Below, piece after piece: positions 51,737 through 61,063 of a stretch of 64,000 nucleotides of DNA; position 1 is the first letter of the stretch; every line of letters begins with the position of its first letter. Source of the DNA: Leptospira wolbachii serovar Codice str. CDC (GTDB lineage: Bacteria > Spirochaetota > Leptospiria > Leptospirales > Leptospiraceae); NCBI RefSeq assembly GCF_000332515.2, contig NZ_AOGZ02000008.1, forward strand, positions 124,001 to 188,000. Direction: 5' to 3'. Both the position numbers and the translations under genes were made by a program. Under the pieces are notes generated by a model, which was not told the origin of the DNA, made no database searches, and was given only the letters and a program-made list of their open reading frames with translations.

Positions 51737-53062
51737 ATGGGCTATCAATCGATTCAAATAATAATCTTCTATGTTGTAGTGCTTTTCTTGCTGAATCGGA
51801 TTTCATATAAATACTCCATCTTTGCTGCAGTAATCGTAAGTTGGTGGTTTCTCTGGAATTTTATTAGCTCTACTTCGATTACTAACTTATTCGTAATCGG
51901 TCAAAAAACGCAAAACTTGTACTATATTTTCTTTTCTGGACTAGTTTTGGGAGCCATTATTTGGAAATTATTGAGGAGCAGGTCATCATTTGAATATTTG
52001 TTTATAATTCCGAAGTATAGATTGAAATATATAGTAAGGGCTGTTTTTTTATTTTACGTTTTGGTAATTGTTCCAATTACAATATATTTTCTTGCAAGAG
52101 GTTTATATCTTATGTCTACAGAGTTTACCGTAAGGGAATACAGATCTGAAGTATTCGGGCTGTGGACAGGATCTTCAAAACTTTTTCATAATTCAAAAAT
52201 GATATCTATTTTCTATTTTTGGATAGTGAATCCGTTCCAAGTTGCGTCAGTCTTTTTGGGTGTTTCATTTCGGAATATCGGTAATGATAATCGCCTTTTT
52301 TACGTAGCCATACTCCTACTTTTCTTTGATGCCATTATATTGGCCGGAAGGTTTGCGTTGCATTCCCTAATTTCTGTATTTCTTATAACATTGCTTCTTG
52401 ATTTGTTTAGCAGTCATTCTAGAGAGTTTTTCTATAGAAAAAATAAATATCTTTTTTTGTTTATAGGCTTTATTCTTTTCTTCTTAATGGTGTTTACAAT
52501 GTTACGAGACAATAGTGGCTTGAGTGGATTTGTAGATTCACTTAAGCTCTATATCTTTATTTATCATACAGAGTCGTTTTCTATCTTAGATCACGAATTG
52601 CTGAATCCCAGTTCGATTATACATGATTTAACTTATGGAAAATCATTCTTTGGGGGGGTATTGAAGTATCCGATTCTACTAATGAATCAACTGGGGTTTA
52701 ATATTATTTCTGAAGAATCTAGAATAGGAGGATATCTGCATAAGAACTTTGCAATCGGTATAAATGAAGATGGATCGTTAATTCAGTTAAACGCATTTGG
52801 GTCTATTTTTTTCAGCATGTATCGAGACGGTAGAGAATTTTTCATTTTTTTATGTGGTATCTTTTATGGTTATAATTTGTTGTTTTTTTCTCAAAGATTC
52901 TATTCTAGAAGCGTCTTGGGAGTTTCACTACTAGTTTCGATGTTATTTATTGGAATTTACGGTATTTTTCAACCTTATATTGATGGTGCTATCCTTCCGT
53001 CACTTTTGATTTCTAGTATAATATTAATTGTATTAAATTTCTATTATAAGAGAATTGTTTAG
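51737..53062 (+). CDS. wzy: Wzy-like O-antigen polymerase (polytopic membrane protein)
   Basis: 441 residues with about 11 hydrophobic segments and a large loop in the second half (around residues 280-350), the general form of an O-antigen polymerase. Sequence similarity in Wzy is low, so the call rests on topology and on its place between the initiating transferase and Wzx. A G7 run (52652-52658) lies in the large loop codons (SFFGGVLKYP) and could slip. It starts at ATG 51737. A short frame in another register (51699-51761) reads MKIFFTGLGQGAGWAI and overlaps the start; it may be a remnant. Confidence 0.72.
   Translation: MGYQSIQIIIFYVVVLFLLNRISYKYSIFAAVIVSWWFLWNFISSTSITNLFVIGQKTQNLYYIFFSGLVLGAIIWKLLRSRSSFEYLFIIPKYRLKYIVRAVFLFYVLVIVPITIYFLARGLYLMSTEFTVREYRSEVFGLWTGSSKLFHNSKMISIFYFWIVNPFQVASVFLGVSFRNIGNDNRLFYVAILLLFFDAIILAGRFALHSLISVFLITLLLDLFSSHSREFFYRKNKYLFLFIGFILFFLMVFTMLRDNSGLSGFVDSLKLYIFIYHTESFSILDHELLNPSSIIHDLTYGKSFFGGVLKYPILLMNQLGFNIISEESRIGGYLHKNFAIGINEDGSLIQLNAFGSIFFSMYRDGREFFIFLCGIFYGYNLLFFSQRFYSRSVLGVSLLVSMLFIGIYGIFQPYIDGAILPSLLISSIILIVLNFYYKRIV
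52652..52658 (+). repeat. G7 homopolymer in the wzy-like gene
   Basis: Seven consecutive G in the coding sequence of the putative polymerase. Shorter than the G9 in the FkbM gene, but slippage here would switch between long-chain and single-unit O-antigen. Confidence 0.85.
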
Positions 53063-53075
53063 CTATTGTGGATAT

Positions 53076-54389
53076 ATGAAAAAAATCATTCATAATTCGC
53101 TTTGGTTGATCTTTGATAAAATATTGAAGTCTCTTGTGGGTTTGTTTGTTGGTGTCTGGATTGCCCGGTATTTTGGTCCAGAAAATTTCGGAAAGTTCAG
53201 TTATGCTAATTCGTTAATTGTTCTATTTGCGACAATTGTGCCTCTGGGAACAGAGGGGTTTCTTGTCAGGGGACTTGTAAAGGATAAAGATAAAACTGAT
53301 AAACTTCTTTCCGACTCTTTTTTTCTCCATTTATTTTCCGGAAGCTTTCTTTTTATTTTTGCATGTTTGACCCTTTACTTTCTTAGATATAATGATGAAC
53401 TAACATTTCATATCGGTTTGGTACTTGCTGTTCCAATTTTGTTTCGCTTTTTATCTGTTCCTAGATACTTTTATGAGGCCCAAACAGAAATCAAATATGT
53501 TGTTTATATTGAAAACATATCTTTTTTGGTTTTTTCTGTAATTCGCATTTATCTTTTGATAAACAAATTACATATTCTTTTTTTTGTTTTTAGTTTTTTA
53601 TTTGAATCACTATTTTCATATTTATCTATTTTTTTATTTTATATCAGAGGACATCGCAGTTTCTCTCGGATTTCGGTAAATATAAAATCGATATTGGATT
53701 CACTCAAGGAATCCTTTCCAATATTGATTTCTTCCTTATCCATCATCATCTATATGAAAATTGATCAGCTCATGATAGGATCGATACTTGGAGATGCACC
53801 GATTGGAATTTATAGTGTTGCAGTTCGATTAAGTGAATTTTGGTATTTTATTCCGCTGGGTCTTACTTCCTCTTTTTTTCCAACCTTAATTGCAAAAAAA
53901 AATCAATCGCGATCCGAATATTTGGAGTTATTGAAATTCCTTCATATTATAGTAATCTTTGTATCACTTGTAATGGCAATTCTGATTCAATTTATTGGAA
54001 AGGATATTATTAGCTGGCTGTATGGTTCTCCATACATAGGAGCTTCTGATGTATTAAAGGTTTATATTTGGTCAGGTATTTTTGTTTTTATTGGTGTCGC
54101 AGGTGGAAACTACTATCTTATTGAAGAAAAACAATCCTATGTACTTATAAAAAGTTTAGCTGGTTTGATTGTTAACATTGCTTTGAATTTCATTTGGATT
54201 CCTTTGTATGGCGTTATTGGAGCTGCTTTTGCTACTTTAGTGTCCCAATTAGTTGCATCTATGTTTATCCCTCTATTTTTTCGGGAGGTTAGAGAATTGT
54301 TTTTTATTCAAGTTTATTCTTTATTCTTTTGGAATTGGCCATCAATCCTGTTTTCTTTTTTGAAACGTTGGAAAACTGGATCATTATAA
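53076..54389 (+). CDS. wzx: Wzx-type flippase (MATE/MVF-like polysaccharide exporter)
   Basis: 437 residues from ATG 53076 (MKKIIHNSLWLIFDKILKS); TTG 53055 would add 7 residues and overlap wzy. About 12 hydrophobic helices run through the protein. GVWIARYFGPENFGKFSYANSLI is the typical opening block, and MKIDQLMIGSILGDAPIGIYSVAVRLSEFWYFIP is the conserved central segment. It moves undecaprenyl-linked repeat units to the periplasmic face. It is downstream of wzy by 13 bases. A separate PglK-like ABC exporter (6420) could be an alternative flippase. Confidence 0.87.
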   Translation: MKKIIHNSLWLIFDKILKSLVGLFVGVWIARYFGPENFGKFSYANSLIVLFATIVPLGTEGFLVRGLVKDKDKTDKLLSDSFFLHLFSGSFLFIFACLTLYFLRYNDELTFHIGLVLAVPILFRFLSVPRYFYEAQTEIKYVVYIENISFLVFSVIRIYLLINKLHILFFVFSFLFESLFSYLSIFLFYIRGHRSFSRISVNIKSILDSLKESFPILISSLSIIIYMKIDQLMIGSILGDAPIGIYSVAVRLSEFWYFIPLGLTSSFFPTLIAKKNQSRSEYLELLKFLHIIVIFVSLVMAILIQFIGKDIISWLYGSPYIGASDVLKVYIWSGIFVFIGVAGGNYYLIEEKQSYVLIKSLAGLIVNIALNFIWIPLYGVIGAAFATLVSQLVASMFIPLFFREVRELFFIQVYSLFFWNWPSILFSFLKRWKTGSL

Positions 54390-54391
54390 AT

Positions 54392-55549
54392 TTGAAAGTT
54401 TTATTTGATCACCAAATATTTGCACTCCAATCTTATGGAGGTATTTCTAGATATTTTTTTGAGTTAATGACTCATCTCCAGAATTTCAAAAACGTGACTG
54501 TAAAAAATTCCATTTTATATTCTAGAAATGTTTATTTGGATGATCGGTTTCCCCATAGCGAATACGTAAATTATGAGAACTGGCTGTTTCCCGGTTATTT
54601 TAAGGGCAAAAATCGTTTATTTAAAATATTGCAAAATTTTGGATTAGCTCCTGATCATGAAAGGAAAATGAAAGAGTTTGTTTTTCATGAGTTAAAAATT
54701 GGGAAATATGATATTTTTCATCCTACTTATTATGATCCATATTTCATAGATCACTTAAGTGAGATTGGGCGACCTTTTGTCTGTACCGTATACGATCTTA
54801 TTCATGAAAAGTTTCCTGATTTTTTTCCTGATTCCGAGGAGTTAATTAAAAATAAAATCTTAAGCATAAATTCTGCAAAACGGATTATTGCTATCTCGCA
54901 AAGTACGAAAAAAGATTTAATTGATATATATAATATTTCTCCGGAAAAAATCGATGTTGTATATTTGGCAGTTGAAGGAAAGCGTAAAGTTAGTTCAGAT
55001 AGAAATGATAGAGAGAAATATATTTTGTTTGTTGGAAATCGCTCCCATTATAAGAATTTTATTTTTTTTATTGAGAGTGTTTTTCCGCTACTGAATGAGT
55101 TTCCTGATCTTCTTTTATATGCGGCAGGCGGCGGTGATTTTACTTTAGAAGAAATATGTTTATTCCGAAAATTAGAGCTCGATGATAGGATCATTCATAG
55201 GAAATTTAATGATGATGTTTCATTAATGGAACTATACAGAAACGCTACAATCTTTGTTTTTCCGTCTTTATACGAGGGATTCGGAATACCTTTGCTTGAA
55301 GCGATGTCGGCTGGTTGTCCGGTGGTTTGTAGTAATACATCATCGTTTCTGGAAGTAGGAGGAGAGTCAGTTCAATATTTTGATCCAACAAACTCTGAAT
55401 CGATAGAAAAATCAATTAGAGAAGTTCTCACAAGAATTGATCTTCAAATTCACTTAAGGGAATCTGGCTTAAAAAATGTTACTCGTTTTTCTTGGGAAAA
55501 GACAGCGAGTGATACGCGTCGCGTATATGAGAAAAGCATAAATTACTGA
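54392..55549 (+). CDS. family 4 glycosyltransferase
   Basis: 385 residues from TTG 54392, 2 bases after the wzx stop; the longer frame to 54329 runs through wzx and was rejected. The opening KVLFDHQIFALQSYGGISRYFFEL is shared with the transferase at 62339. The GT4 core has LFVGNRSHYKNFIFF, and VFPSLYEGFGIPLLEAMSAGCPVVCSN with the E-x7-E motif. A mannosyltransferase-like specificity is common in this family but not proved. The stop overlaps the next ATG by one base. Confidence 0.84.
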   Translation: MKVLFDHQIFALQSYGGISRYFFELMTHLQNFKNVTVKNSILYSRNVYLDDRFPHSEYVNYENWLFPGYFKGKNRLFKILQNFGLAPDHERKMKEFVFHELKIGKYDIFHPTYYDPYFIDHLSEIGRPFVCTVYDLIHEKFPDFFPDSEELIKNKILSINSAKRIIAISQSTKKDLIDIYNISPEKIDVVYLAVEGKRKVSSDRNDREKYILFVGNRSHYKNFIFFIESVFPLLNEFPDLLLYAAGGGDFTLEEICLFRKLELDDRIIHRKFNDDVSLMELYRNATIFVFPSLYEGFGIPLLEAMSAGCPVVCSNTSSFLEVGGESVQYFDPTNSESIEKSIREVLTRIDLQIHLRESGLKNVTRFSWEKTASDTRRVYEKSINY

Positions 55550-56487
55550 TGAATGTAGCTATTTTGATTATTGCTTTCAATCGACCAGACCTTTTTGCTA
55601 AATTATTAGCTAAAGTTCTTTCTGTGAATCCAACTCGGATTTATATCTCCATCGATGGTCCACGGATCACGAAGGCTGGTGAGAAAAAAAAAGTGGAGGA
55701 AGTAATCTCAATTGCGAAACGGATCTCGCAGACGCATCAAGTATTTTTAAAAATTAATAGCGGAAATTTGGGTTGTGGAGAGGGCGTTTCTTCTGCTATT
55801 AGTTGGTTTTTCCAAAATGAAGAGAAAGGAATTATTTTAGAAGATGATTGTTTTCCACATGATTCATTTTTTAAATACTGTGAACTTTTACTAGATAAAT
55901 ACGAAAGAGATGATCGGATTGGGATGATTTCCGGCAATAATTTTTTCTTTTCACGATATTCGATTTCAGAATCCTATTTTTTTTCAAAGTATTTTCATAT
56001 ATGGGGATGGGCAAGCTGGCGTAGGGCATGGGAGGGATATCAACTCAGATCTTCAAATAAAGCAGAGATAGCGGAGATCATTAATAATACCTTTTATAAT
56101 CAAAATGAACGTAATTTTTGGATTGAGCATATATATAGTGCTTTTTTAGGTTTAATGGACACGTGGGACTACCAGTGGGTTTATTTAAATTTTAAAAATA
56201 GGCGATATTCAATTATGCCAAAATATAATTTAATTTCAAATATTGGTTTTGGCGAGTTTGCAACCCATACAATAGATATGAATTCGAAAATGAACGGTAT
56301 GGATACTGATGAGTTAAAATTCCCACTTTTACATCCTAAAGAAGTAAAAACTAACGTATTCACCGAATACTTTAGTCGCAAGATAATGTTCCGACTATCT
56401 TTTTGGGAAAGAATATTCTTTTTTTTATTCAGAACTTCTTATGATATAATTACAAAAATAGGGTTAAAAAGAGATGAAATCAATTGA
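55549..56487 (+). CDS. GT-A glycosyltransferase-like protein (GNT-I/HlpA type)
   Basis: 312 residues. VAILIIAFNRPDLFAKLLAKV opens a GT-A fold, with YISIDGPR and GIILEDDCFPHDSFFKYC (the acidic metal-binding block, EDDC) near residue 105. The order resembles the GNT-I / hemolytic-protein-like family seen in O-antigen loci. The C-terminal region has HIWGWASWRRAWEGY, conserved in that family. It starts at ATG overlapping the upstream stop by one base, and its own end overlaps the following GT2 by 14 bases. Donor unknown. Confidence 0.75.
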   Translation: MNVAILIIAFNRPDLFAKLLAKVLSVNPTRIYISIDGPRITKAGEKKKVEEVISIAKRISQTHQVFLKINSGNLGCGEGVSSAISWFFQNEEKGIILEDDCFPHDSFFKYCELLLDKYERDDRIGMISGNNFFFSRYSISESYFFSKYFHIWGWASWRRAWEGYQLRSSNKAEIAEIINNTFYNQNERNFWIEHIYSAFLGLMDTWDYQWVYLNFKNRRYSIMPKYNLISNIGFGEFATHTIDMNSKMNGMDTDELKFPLLHPKEVKTNVFTEYFSRKIMFRLSFWERIFFFLFRTSYDIITKIGLKRDEIN

Positions 56488-57400
56488 TCTTGTTATTCCG
56501 TCTTTTAATGAAGAGGGAAACATTAAGTCCCTGTTTGAGCGAATTGTTAATTTAAATATTAAAAATTACAAATTGCGTTTATTATTTGTTGATGATGGTA
56601 GTAAAGATGATACGCTGTTCGAAATCAAGAAATTAGTCAAAAAGAAGAATGGTTTAAAAGTTTCTTATATCTCTTTTTCGCGAAATTTTGGACATCAGGT
56701 TGCCTTAAAGGCGGGTATCGATCACTCAAAAGCTGATGCCGTAATCTCTATGGATGCGGATTTACAACATCCTCCAGAACTTATACCTAAATTAATCAAA
56801 AAATGGGAGGATGGTGCTGAAATTGTTTATACAATACGGAAGGACGATGAAAACGTTTCCTGGTTTAAGAGGAATACAGCATCCCTGTTTTATCATTTAC
56901 TCAACTATTTGTCTGGGTTGCAGATTTCACATGGAGCAGCTGATTTTAGGCTTCTGGATAAAAAAGTGATTCAAGCATTAAAATTGTATAATGAAAAAAA
57001 CCTATTTATCAGGGGACTTGTTACAGCAATTGGATTTAAAAAGGAATCTATCGAGTATACACCAGAATTAAGAGTATGGGGTGTAAGTAAATATAGCATA
57101 AAGAAGATGATTTTATTTGCGTTAGATGGAATCACTTCCTTTTCAGTAAAACCATTGCATTTTGCTACCTACTTTGGATTGTTGCTTTCATTTTTTTCTG
57201 GGGGCTATGGGATTTATGCGATTATAATTTTTTTTACTTCAGATAGTGTTGTCACTGGATGGGCTTCTGTACTTACAAGTGTATTATTTATCGGTGGTGT
57301 TCAACTAATTATACTAGGAATCCTCGGTGAATATTTAGGAAAATTATTTATTCAGTCGAAGGGAAGACCAAACTATCTTATATCTGAGAAGGATATTTAA
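56474..57400 (+). CDS. GtrB/ArnC-like polyprenyl-phosphate glycosyltransferase
   Basis: 308 residues. DLVIPSFNEEGNIKSLFERI, VDDGSKDDT, FSRNFGHQVALKAG and MDADLQHPPELI (the DxDxQxPP metal and substrate block) are all present. Two C-terminal membrane helices follow (about residues 230-290). It makes an undecaprenyl-phosphate sugar for use in the periplasm. A polytopic membrane protein follows 12 bases downstream, which fits a GtrB/GT-C pair. No GtrA-type small flippase is visible nearby. Confidence 0.85.
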   Translation: MKSIDLVIPSFNEEGNIKSLFERIVNLNIKNYKLRLLFVDDGSKDDTLFEIKKLVKKKNGLKVSYISFSRNFGHQVALKAGIDHSKADAVISMDADLQHPPELIPKLIKKWEDGAEIVYTIRKDDENVSWFKRNTASLFYHLLNYLSGLQISHGAADFRLLDKKVIQALKLYNEKNLFIRGLVTAIGFKKESIEYTPELRVWGVSKYSIKKMILFALDGITSFSVKPLHFATYFGLLLSFFSGGYGIYAIIIFFTSDSVVTGWASVLTSVLFIGGVQLIILGILGEYLGKLFIQSKGRPNYLISEKDI

Positions 57401-57412
57401 TCTAATACTAAA

Positions 57413-59038
57413 ATGTACTCATCTATATTAAAGACAGACCAACTTTTTTTTCTCTTAATATTTGCTTTTCTAATACTTATTTGGAAAAGAATAAAATACG
57501 AAAAAACTGTTGTATTGATTTTTGCTTTTCTTTTTTCTTTTTATATCTTTGGCCCAAATTTTAAGGCTAAATTTTGGTTAATCGATGATCACGAAATATT
57601 CTTTTTTCTAGGTTCCGTAATAGATCAAAATGGTTGGAGCGATTTTCTTAGTACTTTGGTCGATCGGACCGAAGTAGGTTTGTTTGGAGTTAGTACGCGT
57701 TATAGACCTTCGTATTATTTTTTACGGTTAGTTGAAGTTTTTCTCTGGAAAGATAACGCAATTCTTTGGTATTTGTTTCGGTTTTTTATCCTTGTTTCAT
57801 TTGTTTATTCTTTAAATTTACTATTTCGGTTTTTTTTATCTACACCCGTAGCTTTAGCATGGACAATTACTTGTTTTAGCTTTACTTATTGGTCAGATAT
57901 CTATTCGCGTTTAGGGCCAGGTGAAACTTACGTAACTCTTGGTTTCGCAATATTCATTACTGTAACCTTCACTTGGGAAAGAAGGATTAGATATGGTATT
58001 TTTACAGCAGTTTTACAGGTGTTGGCATTAGTAATCATGATCGGCTCGAAAGAAAATATGGTTTTAGTGGCTTTTTTGCCTATATTTTTTTTATATGATA
58101 AGGATGATCTAAAATATAAATTTAAATACTATCACATATTGTATTTGATTCCTTTTTTAGTTTCAATGGTAATCGTTCTTGCTGTAATAAAGGCTACATC
58201 ATTGAATCCTGTGGATATTAATGGAAATAGTGCCCAAATTTCCGACCGACTCAGTAGAATTGTTGGATTTATGAATAATTCTTTGTTTTTACAGCCGTTG
58301 ATCCTTGGATTTCTTCTTTGTGTAGGATTAATAGTAAAAACTAAATCTCTAAGAATTGTTAAAAAATCCTTTCAAATTATCTCTATTCTAATTTTTTTAA
58401 TTATAAATATTTTATTAAATATAGTTTTTTATGGTGGCGAGCTTCCACAAAACAACCGTTATGATTTCCCTACAGCAGTTATTAATGTTTTTTACTTTAT
58501 AATAATACTTAGTATGGTATTAAGGTTAATATTTCCAAAGAAAATTGTAAAAAATGAGTTGTTCAGTGGTATTATTTTTCTAATATTTTCTGCATTTGGT
58601 TTTTCCTCATATTCGATTAATGAAATCCAGAATGCTTCTCGGAAAAATGCTAAAAGAACTCAATCTTTAGATATTACGATTCGTGCGATGAAGCTTGAAG
58701 CTGCAGAAAATGTTGGAATTATTTTTGTTCGAAATTTTACAGAATTTGAGCCTGCAGATTCAATTTTACGATATGCAAATTATAATCATCTGCAATTGCG
58801 AATAGGTCTTGATGTAGATGATGTTATGTATTATTCCAGCTTCCAGGATGGGTTGATGTCATATTTACGGAATTTAAGTATAAACGGGGATGACACGAGA
58901 AGTTTGAAACCACTTGGTAACTTAAAAAAAGAAAAGATTCTTAGTTGTAATTTCTATCATTTCGGAGAAATTTCTTTTGATCTGAAGAAAAAATATCCAT
59001 TTTGCAAGCAAATTAAGGCACAGTTGATCTCATATTAG
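57413..59038 (+). CDS. polytopic membrane protein, probable GT-C partner of the upstream GtrB-like protein
   Basis: 541 residues with about 11 hydrophobic segments. The first periplasmic loop contains KFWLIDDHEIFFFLGS, an acidic pair next to a His, as in the catalytic loop of GT39/GtrII-like enzymes. A soluble C-terminal region of about 100 residues follows the last helix. It directly follows the GtrB-like gene and precedes a methyltransferase by 3 bases. The likely role is transfer of a lipid-phosphate sugar onto the O-antigen outside the membrane. A precise family is not recognisable. Confidence 0.6.
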   Translation: MYSSILKTDQLFFLLIFAFLILIWKRIKYEKTVVLIFAFLFSFYIFGPNFKAKFWLIDDHEIFFFLGSVIDQNGWSDFLSTLVDRTEVGLFGVSTRYRPSYYFLRLVEVFLWKDNAILWYLFRFFILVSFVYSLNLLFRFFLSTPVALAWTITCFSFTYWSDIYSRLGPGETYVTLGFAIFITVTFTWERRIRYGIFTAVLQVLALVIMIGSKENMVLVAFLPIFFLYDKDDLKYKFKYYHILYLIPFLVSMVIVLAVIKATSLNPVDINGNSAQISDRLSRIVGFMNNSLFLQPLILGFLLCVGLIVKTKSLRIVKKSFQIISILIFLIINILLNIVFYGGELPQNNRYDFPTAVINVFYFIIILSMVLRLIFPKKIVKNELFSGIIFLIFSAFGFSSYSINEIQNASRKNAKRTQSLDITIRAMKLEAAENVGIIFVRNFTEFEPADSILRYANYNHLQLRIGLDVDDVMYYSSFQDGLMSYLRNLSINGDDTRSLKPLGNLKKEKILSCNFYHFGEISFDLKKKYPFCKQIKAQLISY

Positions 59039-59041
59039 TTT

Positions 59042-59896
59042 ATGAAATGCAAAATCTGTAACGCTGAAGCTTCGCGCAAACTCAAGGGATTAAGATACCT
59101 TGGCCGGTTTGATGGAGAAGTTTATCAATGCCCTAACTGTAAATATTTGCAAGTATTTCCTGCAGATTGGTTAGAGGATGCGTATACTGAAAGTATTGCA
59201 ATAACAGACACAGGAATTGTTGCTCGAAATTTACTTTTTGTGAAAAGAATTACAGTTTTACTTACCATTATTGATTTCAAACTTCGAATCCCATCGCTTT
59301 TTCTTCTGCTGTTTAAAAGTTTCGTTCGTTACTTCTGTAAAAAGAAATTTAGAAAATATAATCTGAATATTTTAGATTTTGGAGGAGGATATGGTCTTTT
59401 AGTACGTATGTTAAGAGATGTTGGATTTAATGCGGAATGGAGAGACCTGTTTACTAAAAATCTTTTCGCACGCGGATTTGAAAGTAAAAGTAAAAACTAT
59501 GACTGCATTCTAAGTTTCGAAGTCTTAGAACATTTGGAAAATCCTTTGTTTGAACTAGATAATATTTTTCTAGGCTTTCGGCCCAATTTATTTGTCTTTT
59601 CAACTTTGCTTTACGGTGAAGAAGTTCCCGACAAGAATTGGTGGTATTTTTCGCCAGAGACCGGTCAGCACATAGGTTTTTATAATGAAAGGACACTTCG
59701 CTTTATTGCAGATAAATATGGATATTTTTATATATCTATAGATTCGGGATTCCACGTTTTTTCAAAAAAGAAACTACATTCGGATACAATCCGTTTTTTC
59801 GTTTTACGATCTGATTATTTTTTCCCAACTTTCGCCAAGGTTTATAGAAGCTTAACATTAACTGACAATAAAAAAATGATAAATAGTATTATTTGA
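59042..59896 (+). CDS. SAM-dependent methyltransferase with zinc ribbon
   Basis: 284 residues. The N-terminal zinc ribbon is CKIC...CPNC (residues 3-35), followed by the SAM core: ILDFGGGYGLLVRMLRDVGF, then CILSFEVLEHLENPLFELD. HIGFYNERTLRFIADKYGY is a common C-terminal block of this family. A hydrophobic stretch near residue 85 (LFLLLFKSFVRYF) may place it at the membrane. It probably methylates a sugar of the repeat unit or terminates the chain. It starts at ATG 59042. Confidence 0.75.
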   Translation: MKCKICNAEASRKLKGLRYLGRFDGEVYQCPNCKYLQVFPADWLEDAYTESIAITDTGIVARNLLFVKRITVLLTIIDFKLRIPSLFLLLFKSFVRYFCKKKFRKYNLNILDFGGGYGLLVRMLRDVGFNAEWRDLFTKNLFARGFESKSKNYDCILSFEVLEHLENPLFELDNIFLGFRPNLFVFSTLLYGEEVPDKNWWYFSPETGQHIGFYNERTLRFIADKYGYFYISIDSGFHVFSKKKLHSDTIRFFVLRSDYFFPTFAKVYRSLTLTDNKKMINSII

Positions 59897-59918
59897 TTCT
59901 TTTCAAATTATAACATCA

Positions 59919-60830
59919 ATGATTCCGAAGAAAAACTTATATATAATTTCAATTGTGACTCCTTCGTTTAACCAGGGGGAGTTTATTGAGAGAACATTGC
60001 GATCTGTCATTTCTCAAACAGGTGACTTCTATATCGATTATATCATAATGGATGGAAAATCTAACGATAAAACTGTAGATATTTTAGAGTTTTATCAAGA
60101 AAAATATAATTCCGGAGATTTTGTCTGTGAAATTGGTGGTCGCACATTCAAAAAGTTTCAGATAGATTCGAATTGCAAAGTAAATTGTCTTGGCATTAGT
60201 TATCAGTTCTATTCTGAAAAAGATAAAGGACAAACGAATGCGATCAATAAAGGATGGAAACTAGCACTTGGAAATATTGTTGCTTGGTTAAATTCTGATG
60301 ATGTTTATCTACCAAGTGCATTGACTAAAATCGTAAAAGTATTAAGTAAAACAGATATTTACGCTCTTTATGCTATAGGAATCCATATTGATAAACATGA
60401 TAATTTGATTGAGTTTTATCCAATTGAAACCTACTCTTTCGCAAGACTTCTTGATTATTGTATCATTTGCCAACCTACCGTGTTTTTAAGGCGGGATGTA
60501 TTGGAAAAAGTAGGATTTTTAAATGAATCTCTTGGATTCTGTATGGATTATGAATATTGGATAAGAGTTGCTAAAGTTTTCGAATTTGTATTTCTTAGTG
60601 AACCGATTGCTTGTACTCGGATACACGAAAATACCAAAACCAGTCAAAACTTAAATGTTCATCGCGAAATTGTAGAAATGCAAAATAAATTGGTCGGAAA
60701 AGTATCCAGTCATTGGTTATTTTATTATGCAAAGTATTATTTGATCAAAAAGGAATTCTTCAGAAATGAATATTTTTTGAAATTTTTTACTAGAGTTTTT
60801 ACTTTTTTCTTGAGATTAAAATACAAGTAA
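59919..60830 (+). CDS. family 2 glycosyltransferase
   Basis: 303 residues. SIVTPSFNQGEFIERTLRSV, IMDGKSNDKTVDIL and KGQTNAINKGWKLALGNIVAWLNSDDVYLP give a complete GT-A core, with SDD as the metal site. It resembles WcaA-type O-antigen transferases. The C-terminal segment MDYEYWIRVAKVFEF is the acceptor-side block. It overlaps the small following gene by one base (TAATG). Donor unknown. Confidence 0.83.
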   Translation: MIPKKNLYIISIVTPSFNQGEFIERTLRSVISQTGDFYIDYIIMDGKSNDKTVDILEFYQEKYNSGDFVCEIGGRTFKKFQIDSNCKVNCLGISYQFYSEKDKGQTNAINKGWKLALGNIVAWLNSDDVYLPSALTKIVKVLSKTDIYALYAIGIHIDKHDNLIEFYPIETYSFARLLDYCIICQPTVFLRRDVLEKVGFLNESLGFCMDYEYWIRVAKVFEFVFLSEPIACTRIHENTKTSQNLNVHREIVEMQNKLVGKVSSHWLFYYAKYYLIKKEFFRNEYFLKFFTRVFTFFLRLKYK

Positions 60831-61063
60831 TGCCACAGAATAAACTAGTTTTTATCAGAAAGAATGTTTGGCTTCCCTTTGGCCAGAGGATGATTCAGAT
60901 GTTTGTTTTGGAGAATGGTTCTATAGTAAAAGCCATTTGCTACAATGAATTTCTTAACAAAAGTTTTTTAATTAATGACCTAACTTTCTTTAAGATGATT
61001 GAATCAGATGAAAACATTCCTACCAATTTTGAAGAGTATTTGAAACTTGAAGCTTATCTTTGA
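60830..61063 (+). CDS. small uncharacterised protein
   Basis: 77 residues with no recognised family. The frame opens at ATG 60830 on the stop of the upstream GT2 and ends 17 bases inside the following GT4, the tight spacing seen for real genes in this block. LVFIRKNVWLPFGQRMIQMFVLENGSIVKAICYNEF suggests a small mixed fold and no signal or membrane helix. It might also be a remnant of a larger gene. Function unknown. Confidence 0.45.
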   Translation: MPQNKLVFIRKNVWLPFGQRMIQMFVLENGSIVKAICYNEFLNKSFLINDLTFFKMIESDENIPTNFEEYLKLEAYL

